Shown here in pieces: positions 37,696 to 45,131 of a DNA stretch of 64,000 nt. This DNA comes from JAOUEA01 sp040882605 (GTDB taxonomy: Bacteria; Actinomycetota; UBA4738; HRBIN12), in contig JBBEAY010000002.1 in the NCBI GenBank assembly GCA_040882605.1, positions 132,272 through 196,271 on the forward strand, in the 5' to 3' direction. Positions within the stretch are counted from its first letter, which is position 1; every line of letters begins with the position of its first letter. The position numbers and the translations under genes were made by a program. The notes below the pieces were generated by a model, which saw only the letters and a program-made list of their open reading frames with translations, made no database searches and was not told the origin of the DNA.

Positions 37696-39231
37696 GTGCC
37701 GCCGCACCGCAACGACGAGGAACAGGACCCGGGACTGCCGATCGCGTTCGGGCCGGCTTCTAACGGCGAGTACGACCCGGAGCCCGAACTTCGCCCCGTG
37801 TTGCGCGAGACGATCGTGCGCGCTCGAGCATGGTCGGTCGAGAACGCGGACCGGCTCGGCATGTCGCGGCGCGAGTTCCTGCTCTCGGCCTGCGGGGCGG
37901 CGACCGCGTTCCTCGCGCTCAACGCCTGCACGTCTGAGGAGCATGCCGCCGGGCCGACGTCGCCGAGCGCGACCGGTACGACCCCGGGCGGCACGTACGA
38001 GATCCCGCCGAGCGCGTCGGTCGAGCCCGAGAGCGCGTTCGAGGCGCTCGGGGGCGAGGAGTTCGTCTTCGACATCCAGGGCCACCTGCTCGAGTACCAC
38101 CTGAACCCCGTGCTGAACGGGCAGGACTTCTGGGCGTCGTTCCCGCAGCAGGACTGCGGCGAGAGCGACCCGCGCGCCTGCTACTCGATCGAGCACTTCC
38201 TCGAGCTGATGTTCCTGCGCTCCGACACGAACATGCTCGTGCTCTCGGCGCTGCCGATCTTCCCCGAGCGGAGCCCGCAGGGCCACGATGTGATGGACCT
38301 CACGCGCAAGGTCGCGGCGAGCCTCTGCCAGGACGAGCGCATCCTGCTGCACGGACAGGCGCTGCCCAACGTCGGCACGCTCGACGCTGCGCTCGACGCG
38401 ATGGAGCACACGGCCAACGCCTACCCCGTCGCCGCCTGGAAGACGTTCACGCACTTCCCCGACGCCTTCGAAGGTGACGGCAACGGGTGGTGGCTCGACG
38501 ACCGCGACCCGAACGAGCGGCAGGTGGGGGAGCGGTTCATCCGCAAGGCCAAGGAGATCGGCACGAACACGATCTGCATCCACAAGGGCCTGTCGCTCGG
38601 CTCGCAGTTCGCCTCACCCGACGACGTGGGACCCGCGGCGAAGAAGCATCGCGACATGAACTTCGTGGTCTACCACTCGGGCTTCGAGGCCGACGTGCCC
38701 GAGGTGCCGTACACGAAGGCCACCCGGAACATGGGCACGAATCGGCTGATCTGGTCGATGGAGCGCTCCGGCATCGGGCCGAACGAGAACGTCTACGCCG
38801 AGATGGGCACGTCGTGGTGGTTCGTCATGCGCTACCCCGATCAGGCAGCGCATTTCCTCGGGAAGCTGTTGCGCTACGTCGGCGAGGACAACGTGCTCTG
38901 GGGCACCGACTGCCTGTTCTACGGGTCGCCGCAGCCCATGATCCAGGCGATGCGGTCGTTCCAGATCTCGCCGGAGTTCCAAGAGCGGTACGGCTACCCG
39001 AAGCTCACGAAGGAGCTGAAGGCGAAGATCCTCGGCCTGAACGGCGCCGCACTGTACGGCGTGGAGCCGAACACCGAGGAATGCCGGTTCACCCGGCGCG
39101 AGCTCGAGCAGATCCGCCGCACGCTTCCCTCTCGGAACCGGGTGTTGGGACCCACCACGATGGCCGAGACCCAAGCCTTCCGCGACGACGACCGAGAGCA
39201 ATGGGCCACGATGGCCACGATGCTCGCCTGA
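37696..39231 (+). CDS. Tat-exported lipoprotein amidohydrolase (amidohydrolase_2-like)
   Basis: The 511-residue protein has a SRREFLLSACGAA twin-arginine segment and a lipobox LNAC (Cys near residue 76), but only after an unusually long N-terminal leader of about 57 residues. The barrel shows VFDIQGHLLEYH, a WKTFTHFP strand, VYHSGFEAD and LWGTDCLFYG, which give His and Asp metal-ligand candidates of the amidohydrolase family. It would act on the outer face of the membrane; the substrate is unknown. GTG start with a GAGGGGAG site. An internal start near the twin-arginine segment would give a normal signal peptide. Confidence 0.75.
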   Translation: MPPHRNDEEQDPGLPIAFGPASNGEYDPEPELRPVLRETIVRARAWSVENADRLGMSRREFLLSACGAATAFLALNACTSEEHAAGPTSPSATGTTPGGTYEIPPSASVEPESAFEALGGEEFVFDIQGHLLEYHLNPVLNGQDFWASFPQQDCGESDPRACYSIEHFLELMFLRSDTNMLVLSALPIFPERSPQGHDVMDLTRKVAASLCQDERILLHGQALPNVGTLDAALDAMEHTANAYPVAAWKTFTHFPDAFEGDGNGWWLDDRDPNERQVGERFIRKAKEIGTNTICIHKGLSLGSQFASPDDVGPAAKKHRDMNFVVYHSGFEADVPEVPYTKATRNMGTNRLIWSMERSGIGPNENVYAEMGTSWWFVMRYPDQAAHFLGKLLRYVGEDNVLWGTDCLFYGSPQPMIQAMRSFQISPEFQERYGYPKLTKELKAKILGLNGAALYGVEPNTEECRFTRRELEQIRRTLPSRNRVLGPTTMAETQAFRDDDREQWATMATMLA

Positions 39232-39284
39232 CGTTGGTCCGATCGGGCATCACGGTTCACTACCCGCGGGTCGATACTGGTGAG

Positions 39285-39512
39285 GTGATCCCGACCCTCT
39301 TGCTCGTGGGGTTCGTCTTGGGACGGTGGTGGTGGATCGTCGTGCCCTTCGCTGCCGTCGCGTGGCCCGCCCTGTTGATCGCCATCGGCATCGACTCGGG
39401 CCTCACGTTCGCGATCGAGGCCGGCTTCCTGGCGCTGGCCAACACCGCGGTGGGAGTCGCGGTGTTCCAGGCGATCAGGGGCCTGGTCTACGTGGCGACG
39501 AAACGGTCGTAG
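39285..39512 (+). CDS. Small membrane protein (75 aa)
   Basis: Two or three hydrophobic helices fill most of the 75 residues (LLVGFVLG, WIVVPFAAVAWPALLIAIGI, AGFLALANTAVGVAVFQAI), with a basic C-terminus. The GTG at 39285 lies six bases behind a GATACT box, a leaderless-type promoter. No family was recognised. Confidence 0.5.
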   Translation: MIPTLLLVGFVLGRWWWIVVPFAAVAWPALLIAIGIDSGLTFAIEAGFLALANTAVGVAVFQAIRGLVYVATKRS

Positions 39513-39589
39513 CCGCTCGATCATGCCGTACAGGGTCTCGTCTCGCTCGACGGAACGCCCTTGAGGCTGCCGGTCCGTATCCTCGGTGG

Positions 39590-41017
39590 GTGCCCAGGCG
39601 TTCGGTTCGTCTCGCCGCTCGTGCCGATGAGCTGCTGCCGACCTTCGCGTCGATCCGCGCCGAGGTCGGTGTGCCGGAGACGTTCTCGCCCGAGGTGCTC
39701 GCCGAGGCCGAAGCTTCATCACGCAGGCCGGCCATGCCCGAGGCTGACCTCACCGACGTGCTCTTCGTCACGGTCGATCCGCCGGAGTCGATGGACCTCG
39801 ACCAGGCGTTCCATCTCGAGCGGCGGCCGGGTGACGGGTTCCGGCTGCGCTACGCGATCGCCGACGTCGCGGCCTTCGTCGCACCCGGCGGATTCGTCGA
39901 CGCCGAGGCCCACCGTCGCGTCGAGACCGCGTATAGCCCCGACGGTCGCGCGCCGCTCTATCCGCCGGTATTGTCGGAAGCAGCGGCGTCGCTGCTCCCC
40001 GAGGGTCCTCGGCCGGCGGTCGTCTGGAGCGTCGATGTCGACGATGCCGGTGCGACCGTCGATGTCGACGTGCGGCGAGCGGTCGTCGCGAGCCGCGCCA
40101 AGCTGTCGTACGCCGAGGTCCAGTCGATGCTCGAAGAGGAACGGGCCGACGAGATGCTCAGGCTCCTGCCCGAGATCGGCGCTACGCTCGAACAGGCCGA
40201 GCGCGCTCGCGGCGGTGCGAGCCTCGGCGTTCCGACGCAGGAAGTCGTGTCCGACGGCGACGGCTTCACGCTGGAGTTCCGGCAGACGCTGCCCGTCGAG
40301 GGCTGGAACGCTCAGCTGTCGCTGCTGACCGGCCGCGCGGCAGCGGACCTGATGCTGCGGGGCGACGTGGGAGTCGTGCGCACGATGCCGCCGGCTGATC
40401 CCGTCGATGTGTCGCGCCTTCGACGCGTCGCGGTGGGTTTGGGTGTCGACTGGCCCGACGACCTTTCGTATGCCGAGATGCTGCACACGATCGAGCCGAG
40501 CCGTTCCACCGCGGAGGCCGTCTTCCTACAGGAAGCCGCGGTGCTGTTCCGCGCGGCCTCCTACGCGGCCTTCGACGGCGAGCCACCATCCGACACGATG
40601 CACGCCGCGATCGCAGCCTCCTATGCGCATTGCACCGCGCCGCTTCGCAGGCTCGTGGATCGCTACGCGAACGAGGTGTGCCTGGCGCTGGCCGCAGGCA
40701 GAGAGGTGCCGGCGTGGGCACGTGAGGCGCTCCCCACGTTGCCCGGCGAGATGGCAAAGGGCGCCGACCGCGGGAACCGACTCGAACGCATGATGGTCGA
40801 CGCAGTCGAGGCGGCCGTGCTGGTGCCGTTCGTCGGCCGGGAGTACGACGCCCTCGTGATCGACCTCTGGAAGCGCAACAAGGGCGAGGTCGCGCTCCGA
40901 GATCCGGCCGTGATCGGCCCATGCGACGACGTGCACGAGCTCGGCGCGCAGGTCCGGGTGCGACTCGACGAAGCCGACGTCGCGAAGCACACGATCCGCT
41001 TCGCTCGGGCTCCATGA
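39590..41017 (+). CDS. RNB-domain exoribonuclease (RNase II/R family)
   Basis: The 475-residue protein consists mainly of an RNB catalytic domain without the N-terminal cold-shock domains of RNase II/R. The metal site reads VDPPESMDLDQAF: three of the four Asp of RNase II are present and the fourth is Gln, a variant I associate with actinobacterial homologues. The YAHCTAPLRRLVDRYANE segment is the conserved distal active-site motif. It probably degrades RNA 3' to 5'. GTG at 39590 fits the length of short homologues. A nested palindrome starts six bases after its stop. Confidence 0.85.
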   Translation: MPRRSVRLAARADELLPTFASIRAEVGVPETFSPEVLAEAEASSRRPAMPEADLTDVLFVTVDPPESMDLDQAFHLERRPGDGFRLRYAIADVAAFVAPGGFVDAEAHRRVETAYSPDGRAPLYPPVLSEAAASLLPEGPRPAVVWSVDVDDAGATVDVDVRRAVVASRAKLSYAEVQSMLEEERADEMLRLLPEIGATLEQAERARGGASLGVPTQEVVSDGDGFTLEFRQTLPVEGWNAQLSLLTGRAAADLMLRGDVGVVRTMPPADPVDVSRLRRVAVGLGVDWPDDLSYAEMLHTIEPSRSTAEAVFLQEAAVLFRAASYAAFDGEPPSDTMHAAIAASYAHCTAPLRRLVDRYANEVCLALAAGREVPAWAREALPTLPGEMAKGADRGNRLERMMVDAVEAAVLVPFVGREYDALVIDLWKRNKGEVALRDPAVIGPCDDVHELGAQVRVRLDEADVAKHTIRFARAP

Positions 41018-41022
41018 TGCGA

Positions 41023-41097
41023 CGTTGACACCACTATCGGTGTCGAACCGACCTTCGAGCGCCTGAGCCCTTGGTGACACCGGTAGCGGTGTCAACG
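41023..41097. promoter_or_regulatory. Nested inverted repeats over the selD promoter
   Basis: Two copies of GACACC-N6-GGTGTC (41027-41044 and 41076-41093) also form one larger inverted repeat: the 22-base arms 41023-41044 and 41076-41097 match with two mismatches around a 31-base loop. The right arm overlaps TGTCAA (41090-41095), which lies 18 bp from TATGCT (41114-41119) and so could be the -35 of selD. Either a two-site operator or a terminator for the RNB gene would fit. Confidence 0.5.
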
Positions 41098-41126
41098 CTG
41101 TGCACGCCCCTCCGTATGCTCGTTGT

Positions 41127-42176
41127 ATGCAGACCGAGCGACGATTGACCTCGTTCAGCCACGGCGCCGGGTGCGGGTGCAAGCTCGGACCCGCCCAGCT
41201 CGCTCAGGTGCTCGGCGGACTCACGCTGCCGGACGTGCCCTCCGGCGTGCTCGTTGCTGCCGACACCGGTGACGATGCGGCTGTCTATCGCATCGACGAC
41301 GACCGCGCGCTGGTCGCGACCCTCGACTTCTTCACACCCATCGTCGACGACCCCTACGACTGGGGGCGCATCGCCGCGACCAACGCGATGAGCGACGTGT
41401 ACGCGATGGGCGGCACGCCGTTCCTGGGCTTGAACATCGTCAGTTGGCCGGTCGACGACCTTCCTCTCGAGATGCTGGGAAGAGTGCTGCAGGGCGGCAT
41501 CGACGCTGCGGCGGGCGTCGGCTTCCCCGTGCTCGGCGGACATTCGATCACCGATCCGGAGCCGAAGTACGGCATGGTGGTGCTCGGTTTCGTCGACCCG
41601 CGACGCATGCTGCGCAACTCGACAGCGGTGGCGGGCGACACGCTCGTGCTCACGAAGCCGCTCGGTCTGGGAATGATCTCGACGGCGGTGAAGCGAGGGG
41701 TGGCGACCCACGAGATGCTCACGACCGCTGTCGACCTGATGACCACGCCGAACAAGGCTGCGGCCGAAGCCGTCAACGACGTGGGGGCAGACGCCGCCAC
41801 CGACGTCACGGGGTTCGGCCTTCTCGGCCACCTTCACCGCATGCTGTTCGCGAGCGGCGTGGCGGCCGAGATCGACGCGAACGCGGTGCCGCTGATCGAC
41901 GGCGCGCTCGACCTCGCGCGTAGCGGCGTCGTGCCGGGCGGCACCCAGCGCAACCACGAGTTCGTCGACCCCCACGTCTCATGGGGCGAGCTCACCGAGC
42001 CGGAACAGCTCTTGCTCGCCGACGCCCAAACGAGCGGTGGCCTGCTGGTCGCCACGCGAGACCCCCAGACGCTCGAGATCGCACTCGATGCACGAGCCGT
42101 CCCTAACGCGAGGGTCGGTTCTGTCATCGAGGGTTCCCCAGGGGCCGTGGCGATCAGCCGTCGGCTCTCGGAATAA
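41127..42176 (+). CDS. selD: Selenide, water dikinase (selenophosphate synthase)
   Basis: The 349-residue SelD has the signature TSFSHGAGCGCKLGPAQL: the catalytic position is Cys (Sec in some homologues), with the conserved Lys two residues later. ADTGDDAAVYRIDDDRALVATLDFFTP and GGHSITDPEPKYG follow. It makes selenophosphate from selenide and ATP for Sec-tRNA, selenouridine tRNA or selenium-dependent hydroxylases. The ATG is seven to eight bases behind a TATGCT box, so the mRNA is probably leaderless. No selA, selB or selU is in the window, so the user of selenophosphate is unknown. Confidence 0.93.
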   Translation: MQTERRLTSFSHGAGCGCKLGPAQLAQVLGGLTLPDVPSGVLVAADTGDDAAVYRIDDDRALVATLDFFTPIVDDPYDWGRIAATNAMSDVYAMGGTPFLGLNIVSWPVDDLPLEMLGRVLQGGIDAAAGVGFPVLGGHSITDPEPKYGMVVLGFVDPRRMLRNSTAVAGDTLVLTKPLGLGMISTAVKRGVATHEMLTTAVDLMTTPNKAAAEAVNDVGADAATDVTGFGLLGHLHRMLFASGVAAEIDANAVPLIDGALDLARSGVVPGGTQRNHEFVDPHVSWGELTEPEQLLLADAQTSGGLLVATRDPQTLEIALDARAVPNARVGSVIEGSPGAVAISRRLSE

Positions 42177-42258
42177 CCGACCCCACTGGTAGCATTTGCA
42201 CCTGCAACAGCGGCGGGCGAACGCGCCCGCACGCGGGTCGCGCCCATGGGAGCACAAG

Positions 42259-42657
42259 TTGAGCGAGCTGGACGGCGTCTTCGCCAAGGAGATCGTGGAG
42301 CAGGGGCTCCGCGAGTTTCCGAATGAGTGCTGCGGCGTGATCGCGGCGGCCGGCGGCGTGCCTGTCAAGGTCTTCCCGATGAAGAACGCCGACGCGAGCC
42401 CCGTGACCTACCGTCTCGACGGCATGGAGCAGCTGCAGGTCTTCGACGAGATCGACGAGCAGGGCTGGGATCTGTGGGCGATCTATCACTCGCACACGCA
42501 CTCCGAGGCGTACCCCAGTGAGACCGATACGAAGCTCGCGTTCTACCCCGAGGCGCGCTACATCGTCGTTTCGCTCGCCGATCGTGACGAGCCGGTGATG
42601 CGCTCGTTCTTCATCACCGACGGCGCGGTCACCGAAGAGGAGCTCACCGTCACATGA
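42259..42657 (+). CDS. mec: JAMM-type CysO-cysteine peptidase (Mec)
   Basis: The 132-residue zinc metallopeptidase is very similar in pattern to mycobacterial Mec+ (Rv1334). The JAMM residues are Glu in FPNECCGV, and HSH in YHSHTHSEAYPSETD, with Ser and Asp completing the site. In Mycobacterium it cuts cysteine from the CysO-Cys adduct to release free Cys. I chose TTG at 42259 with GGGAG six bases upstream; a TAGCAT box at 42189 supplies a promoter with a leader of about 60 bases. It is followed by moeB-like and cysO genes. Confidence 0.88.
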   Translation: MSELDGVFAKEIVEQGLREFPNECCGVIAAAGGVPVKVFPMKNADASPVTYRLDGMEQLQVFDEIDEQGWDLWAIYHSHTHSEAYPSETDTKLAFYPEARYIVVSLADRDEPVMRSFFITDGAVTEEELTVT

Positions 42658-42670
42658 GAGGTCTTGGCGC

Positions 42671-43495
42671 ATGACCCCCACGCCGATGTTCAACGAGGAC
42701 CAGGTGCAGCGGTACGCGCGCCACATCATCTTGCCCAACATCGGAGGCACCGGTCAGCGGAAGCTGCTCGACAGCTCCGTTCTGGTGATCGGCGCCGGCG
42801 GGCTCGGCTCGCCGATCGCCATGTACCTCGCGGCTGCCGGCATCGGCAAGCTCGGCATAGTGGACTTCGACGAGGTCGACGTCTCGAACCTGCAGCGCCA
42901 GATCTTGCATACGAGCGACGACATCGGACGCCCTAAGGTCGAGAGCGCGGTCGAGCACCTACGCGCGATCAATCCCACGATCGAGGTCGTGGGCCACGAC
43001 ACCTTGTTGTTCTCGACCAACGTGTACGACGTCTTCGAGGGCTACGACATCATCGTCGACGGCACCGACAACTTCCCGGTGCGTTACCTCGTCAACGACG
43101 CGACACAGTTCACAGGCAAGCCGCTCGTGTACGGCTCGATCTACCAGTTCGAGGGCCAGGCCACTGTGTTCATGCCCGGCAAGGAGACGCCCTGCTACCG
43201 GTGCCTGTTCCCGTCGCCGCCTCCTCCGGGAACGGTGCCGAGCTGCGCCGAAGGGGGCGTGTTCGGCGTGCTTCCCGGCGTGATCGGCGGCATCCAGGCG
43301 ACCGAGGCGATCAAGCTCATCACCGGCGAGGGAAACACGCTCGAGGGGCGCCTGCTGCTCTACGACGCCCTGCACATGGACTTCCAGGAAGTGAAGGTCC
43401 GCTGGGATGCCGATTGTCCCATCTGCGGCAAGGAACCGACGATCACCGAGTTGATCGACTACGAGGCGTTCTGCGGCGTGCCCGCCCGTTCATAA
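42671..43495 (+). CDS. moeB: MoeB/ThiF-family E1-like activating enzyme
   Basis: The 274-residue adenylyltransferase activates the C-terminal glycine of a ubiquitin-like sulfur carrier. It shows RHIILPNIGGTGQRKL, the ATP motif GAGGLGSPIAMYLAAAG, the catalytic Cys in VPSCAEGGV and a zinc site (CYRCLF and CPICGKE). The C-terminal rhodanese domain of MoeZ is absent, so sulfur must come from another donor. Placed between mec and cysO, it most likely adenylates CysO; it could also serve MoaD. It follows mec by 13 bp. Confidence 0.9.
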   Translation: MTPTPMFNEDQVQRYARHIILPNIGGTGQRKLLDSSVLVIGAGGLGSPIAMYLAAAGIGKLGIVDFDEVDVSNLQRQILHTSDDIGRPKVESAVEHLRAINPTIEVVGHDTLLFSTNVYDVFEGYDIIVDGTDNFPVRYLVNDATQFTGKPLVYGSIYQFEGQATVFMPGKETPCYRCLFPSPPPPGTVPSCAEGGVFGVLPGVIGGIQATEAIKLITGEGNTLEGRLLLYDALHMDFQEVKVRWDADCPICGKEPTITELIDYEAFCGVPARS

Positions 43496-43525
43496 CCCGA
43501 GGACACACAGGAGAGACCAACGACG

Positions 43526-43804
43526 ATGGCCGTGACAGTGAAGCTTCCGACGATCCTGCGCAAGCATTCCGGGGGAGAGGCGAAGGTGGGTGCCGACGGC
43601 GCCACGCTCCGCGACGTACTCTCCGACCTCGAGGGCACCTACCCCGGCATCACGAAGAACGTGCTCGCCGACGATGGCGGTCTGCACCGGTTCATCAACG
43701 TCTACGTGAACGATGAGGACGTGCGCTACCTCGGCAGTCTCGAGACGGAAGTCTCAGACGGCGACACGGTGAGCATCCTGCCTGCCGTCGCCGGCGGCTG
43801 CTGA
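43526..43804 (+). CDS. cysO: CysO ubiquitin-like sulfur carrier with Gly-Gly-Cys terminus
   Basis: The 92-residue beta-grasp protein of the CysO/MoaD family has AVTVKLPTILRKHSGGEAKV at the start and ILPAVAGGC at the end. Mycobacterial CysO ends in Gly-Gly. The extra Cys here is clearly coded (GGC GGC TGC TGA). An extended terminus must be removed before adenylation, as described for QbsE (trimmed by the JAMM protease QbsD). The adjacent Mec peptidase is the obvious candidate. The encoded form equals the CysO-Cys intermediate of cysteine synthesis. The ATG has an AGGAGAG site about 12 bases upstream. Confidence 0.92.
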   Translation: MAVTVKLPTILRKHSGGEAKVGADGATLRDVLSDLEGTYPGITKNVLADDGGLHRFINVYVNDEDVRYLGSLETEVSDGDTVSILPAVAGGC

Positions 43805-43820
43805 ACGGCTCTTTGGCCTA

Positions 43821-43850
43821 TTGACCTGCAGGTCAACACGGGTCTAGCGT
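43821..43850 (+). promoter_or_regulatory. Promoter with 16-bp palindrome before the coiled-coil protein
   Basis: TTGACCTGCAGGTCAA (43821-43836) is a perfect palindrome whose first six bases serve as a TTGACC -35 box. TAGCGT (43845-43850) is an 18-bp-spaced -10 box. A repressor on the palindrome would block the promoter of the gene at 43877. Confidence 0.55.
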
Positions 43851-43876
43851 CCCCAGGCGAAGGGAGGCGCTTCCCC

Positions 43877-44740
43877 GTGCAGACCCCGACGAAAGGACCG
43901 CAGGACCACCTGCCGGTGGTGCCGCGTGCTCCTGAACCGATCCGGCCACCGAAGCCATCGCGCTTCGAGCCGGACCTGATCATCATCCCCGAGGCGACCC
44001 AGCCGCGGCGTTCGGCCCTCATCGCTGCCGTGGTCGGGGGCTTGCTCGCCCTGACGCTGATCATCGCGCTCGTCGCCTATGCCATCGATCAGCGACAGCG
44101 AGCCGGCGAGCTCGACACCCAGCTCACCACCGCCCTCGACGATCAGCGTGTGTTGATCGATGCCGCCACCGCGTCTAGCGCGACGATCCAGACGCTTGAG
44201 TCGCGCCTCGCACTGCTCGAGGGTGACCTGCAGCGAGCGCGCCAGGGCAGATCGGTGCTCGCGGCCAGCAAGCAGGAGATCAAGGCCCAGCTCCGAGACG
44301 TGAGGGCTGAGCTCGAGGGCGAACGGGCACGCTTCCAGTCGTACATGGGCTCACCGCTCGGCGATGGCACCCACGTGGGCCGGCTCGTCGCTGTTGGCGC
44401 CGACCAGTCGCCGGCGCGCGTCACGACCGATGTCGGACGATGGTTCACCGGTGACGCCGCGACGCAGGCGGCGATCGAAGACGGCGCGATCGCGGCGGGT
44501 GACACGAGGTCGCGATACTTCCGCAACGACGATGCCGCATGGCGCACGTTGCCGGTCGATCTCTTCGCGACTGTCACGCTGCTCCGGTGGAACGGGGGAA
44601 CCTACGAGATCACGTTCGCCGAGCTGCAGCGGCTTTCGAGGTCGGACTCGGCTCGCGCGATGCGCATCAGGCAGGACCCGTTCTCGATGACCGTGGTCGA
44701 CGGCCGCATCACCTCGCTACGCGAGCTTCGCTACAACTGA
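43877..44740 (+). CDS. Single-pass membrane protein with extracytoplasmic coiled coil
   Basis: The 287-residue protein has a Pro-rich cytoplasmic N-terminus (about 1-45), one transmembrane helix (about 48-68), and a heptad-like coiled coil (about 72-155: LESRLALLEGDLQRARQ, KAQLRDVRAELEGERARF). A small C-terminal domain ends with DPFSMTVVDGRITSLREL. It has its own promoter with a palindromic operator. No family was recognised. It separates cysO from the RND genes and may or may not be part of the inserted segment. Confidence 0.7.
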   Translation: MQTPTKGPQDHLPVVPRAPEPIRPPKPSRFEPDLIIIPEATQPRRSALIAAVVGGLLALTLIIALVAYAIDQRQRAGELDTQLTTALDDQRVLIDAATASSATIQTLESRLALLEGDLQRARQGRSVLAASKQEIKAQLRDVRAELEGERARFQSYMGSPLGDGTHVGRLVAVGADQSPARVTTDVGRWFTGDAATQAAIEDGAIAAGDTRSRYFRNDDAAWRTLPVDLFATVTLLRWNGGTYEITFAELQRLSRSDSARAMRIRQDPFSMTVVDGRITSLRELRYN

Positions 44741-44765
44741 CGCGGGGAGAGAAGCGGCGCGTTCT

Positions 44766-44877
44766 CCTACATCGTTCAGCTTACGTTCAGGAACCCCGTG
44801 GCAGCCTTAGGTCGACCGGACTAGGGCGCTTCGGAAGCCCCGCAAGGACTCCCGAAAAATAAGCCGAACGATGTAGG
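44766..44877. repeat. 18-bp inverted repeat, one mismatch, 76-base spacer
   Basis: CCTACATCGTTCAGCTTA (44766-44783) is matched by its reverse complement at 44860-44877 with a single mismatch. The arms could be two operator copies or the ends of a folded leader. Confidence 0.6.
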
Positions 44878-44955
44878 CTTGGGGGATTGCATTCTCACCC
44901 CACCGTGGCATAGCTTTCGCGCATGCGCTCGTCCGTCCGATCAGCGAGGCCAGAT

Positions 44956-44986
44956 GACCTACGTGTCGCGTCCAGCGATGTAGGTC
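44956..44986. repeat. GACCTAC / GTAGGTC inverted repeat
   Basis: Seven-base arms at 44956-44962 and 44980-44986; the right arm is part of CGATGTAGG, the third copy of the element found in the longer inverted repeat just upstream. It is adjacent to the AT-rich TTTATACG stretch, a plausible promoter. Confidence 0.5.
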
Positions 44987-45131
44987 GCTTTATACGTTTT
45001 CCGCAGTCTCTCGACGATCACCGGACAGCTGCATCCTTCTCGTGCTCCAGGCAGCCTTGCCGCTTCGCGGCGCTCATGTCTGTCGTCCGGAGCGAGGCAT
45101 CGTTCACGCACACCCTGGAGGTCACTTCGTC

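Larger units (their letters stand above)
44741..45131. other. 391-bp intergenic region with repeated CGATGTAGG elements
   Basis: No open frame of interest is seen. The region is less GC-rich than its surroundings and holds two inverted repeats listed separately, both built on CCTAC / GTAGG. It lies directly upstream of the RND pump genes, so it is the likely regulatory region of that operon. TTTATACGTTTT (44989-45000) is an AT-rich stretch that could hold a -10 box. Confidence 0.5.

Noticed and set aside
41127..42176. Possibility that SelD is itself a selenoprotein
   Set aside because: The active-site codon is a normal Cys codon (GAGCGC region reads Gly-Cys-Gly-Cys) and no in-frame TGA is present.
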